A stretch of 64,000 nt of DNA from NCBI RefSeq assembly GCF_050947875.1, contig NC_134570.1:229447265-229511264 (forward strand), read 5' to 3'. This DNA is from Dermacentor variabilis. Lineage: Eukaryota > Arthropoda > Arachnida > Ixodida > Ixodidae. Of the stretch, positions 10,623 to 19,849 are shown piece after piece (the stretch's first letter is position 1; every line of letters begins with the position of its first letter). Made by a program: the position numbers and the translations under genes. The notes under the pieces were generated by a model. It was given only the letters and a program-made list of their open reading frames with translations, did no database searches and was not told the origin of the DNA.

Positions 10623-11745
10623 ATGGCTACACATATTATACATTGGAATGCCACAGGTCTACACCACAATCTGGATGACATAAATGAACTCCTACACAAA
10701 TTTAATCCAAGAGTGCTGTGTGTGTAAGAGACGCACCTCAATTCTACACAGACAAACTTTCTGCGACAATACGCCATCTACCGCAAAGACCGCAATGACG
10801 CCCACACCTAATCAGGCGGGGTCGCCATAATGGTTGATAAAAGTGTCGACTGCCAGCATTTAGAGCTGCAAACGCCCCTTGAGGCAGTTACAGTCAGAGC
10901 AGTGCTTTTTAGTATGCTGCTGACAATTACTTCTTTATACATCCCACCCAACTGTCAACTCTCCAGAACTGAATTTTAAAGCTTTCTTGCACAACATCCG
11001 GAGCCCTATATTGTCGTTGGAGACCTAAATTCTCACCATACCTTGTGGGGTGGCCCTCTATGTGATGCGAGAGGGCATCTGATTGTTAATTTCCTCTTAA
11101 GTACATGTGCGTGTTTGCTAAATAAGAAAGAACCAACTTTTTACAGCGTCGCAAACAAAACATTTTCATCTATCGATTCAACCATTGCATCAAGTACAGT
11201 TGTGCCGTACTTGGAGTGGAAAGTGCATAAAAATCCATACGGGAGTGACCTTTTCCCGATTCTTTTAAAATTAGGAAAACGGGTCGAATGCTCTCCACGC
11301 GTGCTCCAGTGGAATGTTGACTCAGCGACCTGGCAGCGATACAGAGAGCTGACATATTTGACCTGGGATGACATTTGTACGCTTAATATTGACGAGTCAG
11401 TGTCATATTTACCCGCATTTATTGTCGACGTAGCGTCAATATGTATCCCGCCAACAAATGCATCGCCTTTTAAACGACGTGTTCCCTGGTTGAATTATAA
11501 ATGTAAGGAAGCGCGAAAGAAACAAAATAAGGCTTGGAATCACCTCCGTGACTTTCCGACTACAGAAAACCTTATCAGCTTTAAGAAAATAAAATCGTAA
11601 GGTCGAAGAACGCGCCGCAGTGCCAAAAGGGACAGTTGGCAAAAATACATCTCCGGCATTAGTTCTTATACAGAGGAAAGAAAAACCTGGAACAGGGTAA
11701 ACAAAATAAAAGGCCGCGAAACTCATCCTCTACATTAGTACACAC
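10623..11745 (+). pseudogene. Host LINE ORF2, endonuclease domain
   Basis: ATG at 10623 opens ORF2. The endonuclease N-terminus (HIIHWNATGL, INELLHKFNP) is interrupted by TAA at 10725-10727 immediately before ETHLNS, where the family has a glutamine codon (CAA), so this is a single-base nonsense change. A second stop and a frame change follow, then the C-terminal endonuclease block (TFYSVANKTFSSID, NPYGSDLFPI) at 11043-11600. The basic linker after it breaks at an internal deletion near 11741-11755. Confidence 0.75.
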
Positions 11746-12700
11746 ACACTGTAAACCGCCTTGGGAGTGGCAAACTATCCAATGTGACATCTCTTTCTTA
11801 GAAATATCGAAGCGAGCACCTGAGGATCACATACTAACATTAAGGAAGTATTCCTGTGATGAATTTTACACAAACGCTTCGAAGTCTCCTGCTGGTGTTG
11901 CTTACGCAGCTCTCGGACCTTCATTTTCAAGGTCTGGGGCACTATACCCACACACCAGTATCTTTACAGTGGAAGCATACGCTACAGTCTCGGCTATTAA
12001 ACACATACGGCTCACAAATGTCGCTAGGGCTGTTTTCTTCACAGACTCATTAAGTGTCGTGACTTATTAAGAGCCCTAATTAGGTTACGAAAGCATAATT
12101 CTGTTTTGAATGAGCTGTATAGCTTGTTGTGCTCCATATGTATGCGCAACCAAGCCATTGTCTTATGCTGGGTACCAGGCCATAAAGTTATAAAAGGCAA
12201 TGTAGCTGCTGACGAAAATGCTACGTCAGTGAGTTTTTGCGGCACAGATGTTAATGTCCCCATCCCTAACACAGACCTAAGCTCTTTTCTACGTCTTAAA
12301 CTGAGGAGTCATTGGCAAGGAGAGTGGGATATACAAGCATTGAATCAGCTACAAATGATAAAACCAAAACTAGTGAACTGGAAAAGTGAGAAAACAGCAT
12401 GGTACAAGGAAGTACTTCTTTGCCGTTTAAGAATTGAATACGACACACAGTACTCACTCTTAACTCTTGACTGGTGGGGATTCTGCGACTTGTAGTAGGT
12501 GCGGCAATTGTCTGACAGTCCTTCATGTTCTTATTCAGTGCCCTGCAATAGAAATGGAGAGGTAAAAGTATTTCTCTTCCGCATATCGGGAAAATGGGAA
12601 ATCGAGAAATCTTCGCCCTGAATTTTTTCTTCTGGATGAACCGCTTTTTAATCTGCAAATAGCCTTAGATTTCTTAGCTAAAACCGATACCTTAAAAAAA
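11745..12700 (+). pseudogene. Host LINE ORF2, RNase H and C-terminal knuckle (RT deleted)
   Basis: Immediately after the junction the sequence reads PPWEW and DISFLEIS, which in the nested copy lie about 1.6 kb further on, after the entire reverse transcriptase. RNase H motifs follow in broken frames: FYTNASKSPAGVAYAALG, FFTDSLSVV with a stop, then CWVPGHKVIKGN and ENATSVSF (12106-12495), then remnants of the C-terminal knuckle. The element could not retrotranspose by itself. Confidence 0.75.
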
Positions 12701-13029
12701 TTGGCCAGGTCATTTTACCACGTGATCAACAGCCCTTGTGTTCGAGGGCTGTCTTGAAGTTTTAGTGTCACTGTTTCGTTTTCATGTTTTTACCCTAACA
12801 CTATTGCCATTGCCCACATCCCTAACTAATCAGTGTCATTACTTTAGTACCCATATATTTTTACGCTATATATAAAGCGACAATTTTCAGGCCCTTTCAC
12901 AGCCATGTCACACCTACCATGATGAATGCACTGTCAATGCCATTCACAATACATTCTTAAAATTACCATTTGTCATGGCGCCCTTTGGCCATACCGGGCC
13001 CTTGCGCCATTGAACACCAAACATCGTCA
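12701..13029 (+). mobile_element. Host LINE 3' UTR and tail
   Basis: Aligns by eye with the nested copy's 3' UTR: GTCATGGCGCCCTTTGGCCA and CTTGCGCCATTGAACACCAA, ending in ACATCGTCA. No matching duplication was found at the upstream end, whose exact position is uncertain. Confidence 0.7.
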
Positions 13030-13159
13030 CATTTTCTTTTACTTTGTGATTCGCCTTCATCTAAGTAGCCCCGAGCGATCCATGGCTTGTAACAAATGCA
13101 TGAAAGTGTCCTTGCAGTGCACGTGGCCGCTAATTGACTGCCAGCACATTTATGACAGG

Positions 13160-13850
13160 TTCTACTTTAGTAGGGGCGCAGTTAATCTGTAGCCGCCACT
13201 GATGAGGGGGCGCCTCACTTTATTTAACCATCCCTTTGTTTTTTTTTTGCATGTGAGCACCTGTGACCGGGTCCAGATCATGCTGTGGTTGATTGTCTCC
13301 CAATGCAGATTGAGGTTTGCCCCGTGAGCATTTATTACATTTTCGATACAGTTGTAGGTGTCCCATTCTTCACTGTGAATAATGCTCCCTATACTTGAAC
13401 ATTCGCTGCAGTGATGGGGCCTAGCGTCGCCGCGCCTTGTCAGTCGACCTTCAAATGTCGCACGTGCCCTGCGGTCGCGCAAACCATGCCGAAGACCCAT
13501 GGTGCACAATCTGCAACACCGTCGTAATTTTGGTGGCTCGGCGTAATGTAGTCGCTCGTCATTAGGTGGCCTCGAATGTACTTTCGCTTGCCGTGAAGGA
13601 GGTACCCGTCAATTTGCACTATCTTTCCGGGGCCACCAAGTGGCAGCCTCGCCAGCCGCTCGTCCCTCACGACCACACGAGCGCTGTACCTCCAGTCGGC
13701 GATGGCGTGCTCTGACAGAAGAAAGAAGTCGCCGGTAATCTCCTTCTACAGCGACATGCCTACGTTCTTGCTCACGCAGTAGGTGAGCCAAATCACTTAC
13801 TCCTGGAGAGTCACGCGGATTTTCGAATGGAAGAGGCAGTACGCGTTGGC
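13160..13850 (-). pseudogene. Merlin-type (ISXO2/IS1016-like) transposase relic
   Basis: Minus-strand transposase in at least two frames with two stops. In order: RVTLQE near 13800, WLTYCVSKNVGMSL with a stop, EHAIADWRYSARVVVRDERL, then GGPGKIVQIDGYLLHGKRKY (about 13635-13580), APWVFGMVCATAG (about 13505-13465), then after a frame change IIHSEEWDTYNCI (about 13395-13340), LHWETINHS and SGGYRLTAPLLK (to 13162). GGPG-x-IVQID, the W-[VI]-FG-MV block and the HSDEW-like block carry the catalytic acids of the DDE domain of IS1016/ISXO2-type transposases, the family that includes eukaryotic Merlin elements. In the first block the usual D-E is D-G, so a conserved acidic residue is gone. Terminal repeats were not found. 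Confidence 0.72.
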
Positions 13851-14059
13851 GAAGTGCCGGTGCAGTGAAGCGGTACCGTGTAACTGTGACAAACTGTTTT
13901 CGGTACCTAATGTGAGCACTTCGCCTTCACAGGTTGGTTGGTCAGGGTTGAACCCCATGTCCTTGCAGATTCCTCAGTTCTCCGATGACGCCACTGGACC
14001 TGACCTTGTGCTGGCGCGAGGTGGACGCACAACGCTTGAAGCGCCGAAGTGATCACATG

Positions 14060-14390
14060 ATTTCTTCCTCTGCAGCCCAGTCACACCACATCTGTGCTCG
14101 GAAACCGTAATTTGCCCGCCACGCAGTCTCCGCCGACGAGGGTCTTCACCTAACTCATCACACAGCCAGCGCACTGACATTCTGAAAACGCTAAAATGAC
14201 ACTGAAACTCTACGTTGGTCATGTAGGTGAATGAGTCCAGACAATCATATTGACGCTTGCTGCCACTGGATGCGATGACACAGGCTGCTGCAGCTACCGC
14301 CGTGTTCCCGCGTTCAACTCTGGTGCGGCGGGAGGGCGGGGGGATCGGAGTGGCGTGTTTGGCATGAGTTAGCCTGTCAATCAAAACCAT
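14060..14390 (-). pseudogene. PIF/Harbinger (HARBI1-like) transposase N-terminal fragment
   Basis: Minus strand. The segment NVEFQCHFSVFRMSVRWLCD, then ELGEDPRRRRLRGGQITVSE, resembles the helix-turn-helix region of HARBI1-like transposases, where F-x2-H/F-F-R-[ILM]-S and a W/YLC-x2-[IL] pattern precede VSVE-x2-V. After about 14100 the similarity stops: no ATG-x-ATG/FQ segment and no DDE residues. A short relic next to, and partly overlapping, the Merlin relic. Confidence 0.45.
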
Positions 14391-14551
14391 CCTTCATGCC
14401 CCGCGCGAGGCATGTAAGTCTTGAGCACGCCCTAACCCTGGTTAAGTCCCGCTCAAATTATTTATTTGCCTCTCAGCCGAGCTGAGAGGCATGTCTTGAC
14501 TGCCGCCATAAGACGCATACAACGCACTGTCATCGGTGACGTACTGAGCAC

Positions 14552-14891
14552 CACTATCAAAAACAAAGCGTCAAGCATCGCTGGCTTATGCATACATCTT
14601 CTCACGCTATGATGGCGATGCTGAGGAGTGTCTCGTGTTCTTTGACGACAACGTATTGCAACTGTCATTTGAGATGGCTGCTCTGTCTTCGGTGATGTAT
14701 CGGAACCACAATGTGGCAAGCCTGGTCAGGGTCGAGAATCACTTGCTTTTCTAACGCAGTGTGATAGCATTTCTTCATCACAAGCACTGCACACTAAACA
14801 ATTGCCACACCTCCATCTGCTCGAAGTGTCATTTGTTCAATGCACATAAGAGCTCTCGCCTGCCAAAATGCGATCGCTGCGGTGTTGTTAC
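14552..14891 (+). pseudogene. Unidentified cysteine-containing frame, left part (split by Gypsy-A)
   Basis: One frame is open from about 14552, has a TAA at about 14751-14753, and is open again to the Gypsy-A insertion point at 14891. The second part reads HHKHCTLNNCHTSICSKCHL, then PKCDRCGVV: paired cysteines and histidines suggesting a zinc-binding fold. If Gypsy-A and one copy of its GTTAC duplication are set aside, the same frame continues for about 100 codons at 19455-19849. I do not recognise the protein. It may be a decayed transposon or host exon. Confidence 0.35.
14887..14891. repeat. 5-bp TSD of Gypsy-A, left
   Basis: GTTAC directly before the left LTR, matched by GTTAC at 19455-19459 directly after the right LTR. 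Confidence 0.8.
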
Positions 14892-15059
14892 TGTTATATC
14901 TGTTATATCTTGATTACTGTGGATTACGACTGATAAAAGAAAGGACAATGGACGCCATGGTGAGCGGTTGAATCAGCACTGGCCTATCCCCAGTCGGGAG
15001 TGGCGTTTATTGCGTAGCTAGCAGAGAGAAACGTAGGGGGCTCTAGCGATTACATAACA
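14892..15059 (-). repeat. Gypsy-A 3' LTR (168 bp)
   Basis: Nearly identical to 19287-19454, same length. In element orientation it begins TGTTATGTAATCG and ends GATATAACA (TG...CA). Differences from the 5' LTR are few single-base changes, for example CGATTACATAACA against CAATTACACAACA at the outer edge. It is the 3' LTR because the gag-pol genes read from high to low coordinates. Confidence 0.9.
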
Positions 15060-15304
15060 CGCCGCCACACAAGAACTGACAACAAAAGAAAAAAACACAC
15101 ACACGCAAGACGTTCACAGGAGAAATCTTGAAGGAATTCTCACTGGTCTTCCCGAGCGCGTATTTTTCGGGAATGCTTGGGTTGGCACCGTTCTCGAGTC
15201 TGAGGATCGGTCAGGCGGAAGGCTTTGGCGTGAGGAATGGTGTTGCTCCCTTTGTCCTGTTGACTCAACGGGGTAGTAGTCTTCAGGTGTCTTCGGGGAT
15301 CCCT

Positions 15305-16437
15305 TCAGTGGCGTCGCACTCGTAGGTGGTGTCGGTTGCGCATGTAAGCTTGACCATTGGCTGCTGTGACTGTGCACCTCCGTGGCTCTGGGCCTACTTG
15401 GGTTATGACTGCTTTTTCCCATTTCCTTCCATGCCAGAACCACACTGGCAGGTTCTTGCCCAATGGAGGCCGGGCTCGAGCATGCTGGTCTGCGTACTTG
15501 TGCTGTGCCTGCTGCCTTGTTTGAAGCTTTTTCTGGAGCACGTTATAGTGGTAGTGTGGTAACAAGGTTCTGGGATGGGCTGGAATAAACGTCCTTATCC
15601 TTCTTCCCATAAGCAACTCTGCTGGGGATAGGAGGCCATTCATCGGAGTTGCTCTGTGGTTCATGAGCACCACTGAGAGTTCCTTGCCCTCAGAAAGCGC
15701 TTTAGTCATTGTTGCTTTTACGGTCTGGACCGTTCTTTCAACTTGTCCATTTGAGCGAGGGAAAAGAGATGATGTTGGTTTGTGGACGTTGTCCCATCCC
15801 TTGTTGAAGTTTCTAAACTCAGTGGAGTCAAATAGAGGTCCCTGATCAGTCACGACTTCTCAATGTATGCCAAACCGTGCATACATGTCCTTGAGCACTG
15901 ATATCACAGGTGAGGCTGCAGTTGTTGACATTTTCTTGACCTCTACAAACTTGGAGTAGTAGCCTACCAAAAGCAAATATGTGGCACCATTGGGGTGGAA
16001 AAATTCATTGCCACTTTTTCCCGCGCACGTGTCGGCAGTTCTCTGTCAAGGAGTGGTTCTCGCTGATTGGCTCGCTGATGGCGTTGGCAGAGCTCACAAC
16101 CAGATACCATCTCCTCAATGTCCTGGCTTATTCGAGGCCAGTAGACACTCTGACGAGCTGTATTCTTACATGAGACTATGCCACGATGGGTCATGTGGAT
16201 CCTTGAGAGTATCTCTTTTTGGCATGCCTGGGGCACAAGTTGTTCACTGTAACAGAGAAATCCATCAGTTGTGTACAGTTCACTCCTGATTGAATAGTAG
16301 GGCTTCACTGTAGGCGGAACCTTTGAGATTTTGTCAGGCCAGCCTTTCTGGATGTACCAGGCTACACGTTGAAGTGTGCTATCAGTAGCTGTGCAGCTTC
16401 TTTTCTCAGCTAGCTTTGGGGTTGAGGCCTGCCCCAA
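15305..16437 (-). pseudogene. Gypsy-A integrase
   Basis: Minus strand, two frames. The N-terminal H2C2 zinc domain reads RIHMTHRGIVSCKNTARQSV, then CELCQRH (16437-15964). Near 15985-15990 a one-base shift leads to YLLLVGYYSKFVEVKKM, where the family has V-D-Y-Y, so the first catalytic aspartate appears to be replaced by glycine. A TGA at about 15860 precedes EVVTDQGPLFD (second aspartate kept). NGQVERTVQTVK keeps the glutamate. The C-terminal region (PVWFWHGRKWEKAVITQVGP) ends at 15305. The enzyme would join element cDNA to host DNA but is inactive by these changes. Confidence 0.85.
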
Positions 16438-16474
16438 TGTACAGGTCAGAACATAATACTCTTGGCTTGAGATC

Positions 16475-17771
16475 TTAATGGTTGCTGCTGGATCGGGGGC
16501 TCGAGACAGCGTGTCTGCAACTGTGTTTACCAGGTATGTACACCAACTTCACACTGTAGCGCTGCAGTCGAAGTAGTAGGTGTTGTAGCCTGAGGGAAAC
16601 TTTGTGGAAATCCTTACACTGAACACCGAGGTGAGGTTTGTGATCAGTCTCAACCACAATGCTGCGACCACAGACATAATAGTGAAGCTGTTAACAGGCA
16701 AACACCACAGCTAACAGTTCCTTCTCAATTTGCGCATAGCGCTGCTGGGCTGGTGTGAGTGCTGCAGACGCATAGGCTACTGGATGCCCATTCTGAAGTC
16801 GGACGCTGCCGATTCCATAGGAACTTGCATCTGTGGATATGGCTATAGCCTGTACTGGGTCGAAATAGTGCAACACTGGCGCTGTTGTCAGCTTGTTCTT
16901 GATCTCATTGAATGCATCCGTCATCTTAGGAGTCCAGTGCCATGCGATGTCAGACTTAAGAAGTTCGCGAAGGGGCTGTGTCTTTGCTGAGAAATTCGGG
17001 ACGAACTTCATGAGGTATGTTGTCATTCCCAGAAAGCGAAGCTCAGCTTTACTAGTTGGTGCTGGTATTGCATTGATGGCCTTGACTTTACTGGGATCAG
17101 GGGTAATACCTTGCTGTGTCAGCTGATGTCCTAGGTAGGTGACTGAGGGCAAACCCAGCTTGAGTTTGTCATAGTCTAGATTGAGGTTGCTAGCTCGGGC
17201 TGTGCTGAGCACTTTACGCAAGTGTGCCACATGCTCTTCAAGTGTTCTTGATGCGATCAAGATGTCGTTAAAGTATGGCGTGACAAGGTCTTGACGTTCA
17301 AAGATACTGTCAATTGCTTGCTGAAAAAGTTCAGGTGCTGTGTTGAGGCCAAATGGTACCCGAAGGAACCTATAGCGTCCCCAAGGTGTGGCAAATGTGT
17401 GAATTTTCTTCAATTTTTCTTCAACTTTGAGGCTTTTCTTTCGAAGAACCCGTATGGGTTTCCTTTGTAGCAATTGCTACGAACGGGTGGATGTCTGATT
17501 TTCCCTTTATCAAATACGAGCTGCTTTCGTCAAGAGCTAACTGCCAAAAGGCACTCTTAGCATCCAAAACTGAGAACACTATACACCCACTTAGCCGCGC
17601 GAACAGTTCTTCTGGAACTGGAATGCCATAGTGAGGTCGCTTCACGGCTGCGTTTAAGGTCCTTGGGTCAAGACAGATTCGCACACTTCCATCTTTCTTT
17701 GTGATAGTAACGATATGATGCACCCAGTCTGTTGGTTCCGTCACACGCTTGATTTTGCCATTCTGTTCCAT
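16475..17771 (-). pseudogene. Gypsy-A reverse transcriptase and RNase H
   Basis: RT starts with VHHIVTITKKDGSVRICLDP and FSVLDAKSAFWQL (17771-17520). It is interrupted by about 105 bp of foreign sequence, then resumes with TFATPWGRYRFLRVPFGLN. The catalytic box reads YFNDILIAS, so the first aspartate of the usual LDD is asparagine. Thumb motifs (YLGHQLTQQGITPDPSKV, LRFLGM) follow, then RNase H (ISTDASSYGIGS, YAQIEKELLAVVFAC), a frame change near 16690, then VETDHKPH, VYIPGKHS and a stop. Inactive because of the insertion, the shifts and the catalytic change. Confidence 0.85.
17400..17507. repeat. ~105-bp insertion inside Gypsy-A RT, with palindromic core
   Basis: Separates the RT blocks SSYL and TFATPWGRYR, which are adjacent in related elements. 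It contains the perfect 14-bp palindrome GTAGCAATTGCTAC (17467-17480), flanked by ACCCGT and ACGGGT, also in inverted order. No coding capacity. Confidence 0.6.
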
Positions 17772-18099
17772 TCGTTCGAGTTAAGCTTTCACAGTCTTTT
17801 CTAGTGCACTAGGTACACGGCAAGGGGCAGTAACTGTAGGCTTAGCATCTGGCTGGAGGTGTATGCTGTATTCTCCAGGTAGCCTGCCAGTGTATCTGAA
17901 CACGTCAGGAAATTCTTGGAGCACGGCTTCAAGCTGTTGAGAAGCCGAGGGGCAGGCCTTTTCCACTACTTTAATGTCCCTGACTCTGTGCACCAAGTCT
18001 AGCGCTGTGCATGCAGATGCTCCAAGTATAGGCTTGAGGCTTTCTTTGACTAGCAAAAATTTTAGAATGCTTTGCTTGTTTTTCACTGAGCAAGATAGC

Positions 18100-18390
18100 T
18101 CACATTCATAATCATTGTTGAGTTGCTCACCGAGGTAAGCTGGTGACCTTTGCTTTTGTTGTTGTCACAGTCGGCTGGGGCTTCCATTTCAACACTAGCT
18201 GCTCAGGGAAAATGTTCACGTCGGACCCCGTGTCCAATTTAAAGTTCACGTCGCGGCCATTCACTTCGACGCATTCGAACCAGTCTGATGATGCATTTTC
18301 CACAATGTCCACGGTGAAGCTTCCCAAGAAGAGTTCCTGGTCGGGGTCGTCACCCTGGTCGGCGCCAAGCATCCGAACTTTTCTCTGCAT
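18100..18390 (-). pseudogene. Gypsy-A aspartic protease
   Basis: Minus strand. The motif VNFKLDTGSDVNIF gives the D-T-G catalytic triad of a retropepsin-type protease, followed by a partly conserved core (18390-18127). The frame then breaks and continues in another frame at 18086-17781, where CTALDLVHRV and a proline-rich run lead into the RT. It would process the Gag-Pol polyprotein. Confidence 0.75.
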
Positions 18391-19212
18391 TGTTCATTGC
18401 TTCTGACGGCAAACACTCGCGTAGCGTCCTAACTTCCCACACGCGTAGCAGGTAGAGCCGTAGGCGGGGCAATGTCGGGGTTCGTGCAAGGTTCCTCACC
18501 TGCCGCATTTGCGTTGAGGTACTGTTTCTCTAGGCTGACTATTTCTTCGATACAACGATGGTTGTCCTCTCGGCTGTTGCTTGTCGGGTGCTTGCTGTCG
18601 AGCTTGCTTGGGTTTTCTGTTCAAGTTGTCCACATTCACTTCTTGTCCATCCGCTGTCGTTGCTAGCGAAGACACATGATGCTTGGATATTTCCGCAACT
18701 CTGCACGTTGCGGCAATTTTCTCCAGTGTTAGGTCTCTCTCGCGAAACAGCCTTTCTCGAAGTGCTGCATCATGAATGCCGACGATGATCCTGTCGCCCA
18801 GGAGGCGGTCATGCTTGGCACCGAAGTCGCATCTTGCTGATTGCCGCTGGAGTTCAGCAGTGAACTCGTCAATGGGCTGATTTTCTTTCTGACACATGCT
18901 GTTGAGACGGCTGTCGATTGCGTCACGTTTTTGTACGGAAGGTATCTCTCGTCAAACTTCGCAAGAATGGCTGCCACTGTGTCGCTTCTTTGCTCACCTT
19001 CAGCTGGCGGCGAAAAACGGAACGTCTCCACGACCTTCCGCGCTGTTGGACCCAAGACGTGAAGTAGCAGTGCTCGCCTTGTTAGTTCTGGTTTCGCGCT
19101 GTACTCGCATGCTGCTTCGTAAAGCTGATAGGCCGCTTTCCAGTCCGACCACGCTTGGGCGGGAGCTGCCCGGCTCGAAATCTTTGGGTGGTTGAATGAG
19201 CGGGAGCGCCAT
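18390..19212 (-). pseudogene. Gypsy-A gag
   Basis: The first Met codon with MALPLIQPPKDFEPGSS is at 19212. A frameshift after about 20 codons leads to TARKVVETFRFSPPAEGE (19055 onward). Another leads to ENQPIDEFTAELQRQSARCD and GDRIIVGIHDAALRERLF (18897-18600), the typical gypsy Gag capsid end. A nucleocapsid knuckle, CYACGKLGRYASVC, follows near 18440-18400; the usual histidine of the CCHC knuckle is arginine here. Gag would form the particle and bind element RNA. Confidence 0.8.
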
Positions 19213-19268
19213 GCTTAATAACGTTGATGCCGCGTCACTAAAGGGCCAAAGAGCTGCTGTGTTCGGTT

Positions 19269-19286
19269 AGTTGACTTCTAACACCA
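19269..19286 (-). promoter_or_regulatory. Gypsy-A primer-binding site
   Basis: Directly inside the 5' LTR, in element orientation, the sequence is TGGTGTTAGAAGTCAACT. TGG pairs with the 3' CCA of a tRNA; the rest resembles sites paired with leucine-type tRNAs, but I cannot assign the tRNA. Confidence 0.6.
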
Positions 19287-19454
19287 TGTTATATCTGTTA
19301 TATCTTGATTACTGTGGATTACGACTGATAAGAGAAAGGACAATGGACGCCATGGTGAGCGGTTGAATCAGCACTGGCCTATCCTCAGTTGGGAGTGGTG
19401 TTTATTGCGTAACTAGCAGAGAGAAACGTAGGGGGCGCTAGCAATTACACAACA
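19287..19454 (-). repeat. Gypsy-A 5' LTR (168 bp)
   Basis: Partner of 14892-15059. It contains the element's promoter and polyadenylation region by position; an AATAAA motif occurs in element orientation inside GCAATAAACACC. Confidence 0.9.
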
Positions 19455-19603
19455 GTTACGATATCCATCTGCTCAAACACCGATCGCAGAGGCAATCGGC
19501 AAACGCCTTGGAGAGAAACTTAGGGGGTGCTAGCGATTACATAACAGTTACGATATCCGTCTGCTCAAACACCGATCGCAGAGGCAATCGGCAAACACCT
19601 TGG
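19420..19603. repeat. 92-bp tandem duplication spanning the LTR/flank junction
   Basis: 19420-19511 and 19512-19603 are head-to-tail copies. Each holds the last 35 bp of the LTR followed by 57 bp of flanking sequence beginning GTTACGATATCC. The second copy's LTR piece ends GATTACATAACA, like the far (left) LTR, not like the adjacent one. Confidence 0.8.
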
Positions 19604-19849
19604 AATTCAGAAGACCCTCGAATACTGCATACATGCGCACAGACACCTTCACTGGGCAGGCAACTAATTGCGTCGCTGGACACCGCGCTCTTCGTAATGC
19701 ATCGCGGAGGCTTCTCGAACACAGATAAACTAGTAAATTTTCGTGGTGCTTCGTCACTACAGACCCTAGAATACCGCACTGACATTTTGAAGCAACAGCC
19801 GTTTCGTCCGTCTTTCCGGGGAGAGGGCCGTTTTTACTTGGCAATGTGA
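19455..19849 (+). pseudogene. Unidentified frame, right part (continuation of 14552-14891)
   Basis: Open from the insertion point to a TGA near 19849 in the frame that joins CGVV of the left part to TISVCSNTDRRGN. It is interrupted by the 92-bp duplication, which the frame reads through only in the second copy. No domain recognised. Reading across the empty site gives over 140 codons without a stop, unusual for chance but not proof of a gene. Confidence 0.3.

Larger units (their letters stand above)
14892..19454 (-). mobile_element. Gypsy-A: complete-structure Ty3/gypsy LTR retrotransposon
   Basis: A 4.56-kb element with 168-bp LTRs, a TGG-starting primer-binding site, gag, protease, RT, RNase H and integrase in gypsy order, and a 5-bp TSD. 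All coding regions are interrupted. The gag-pol lengths and H2C2 integrase are typical of Metaviridae-type retrotransposons without an envelope gene; no third open frame lies between the integrase end and the 3' LTR. Confidence 0.9.

Noticed and set aside
10147..10777. Overlapping long frames on both strands around 10147-10777
   Set aside because: They lie in the proline-rich, GC-rich tail of LINE ORF1; openness on the other strand follows from composition.
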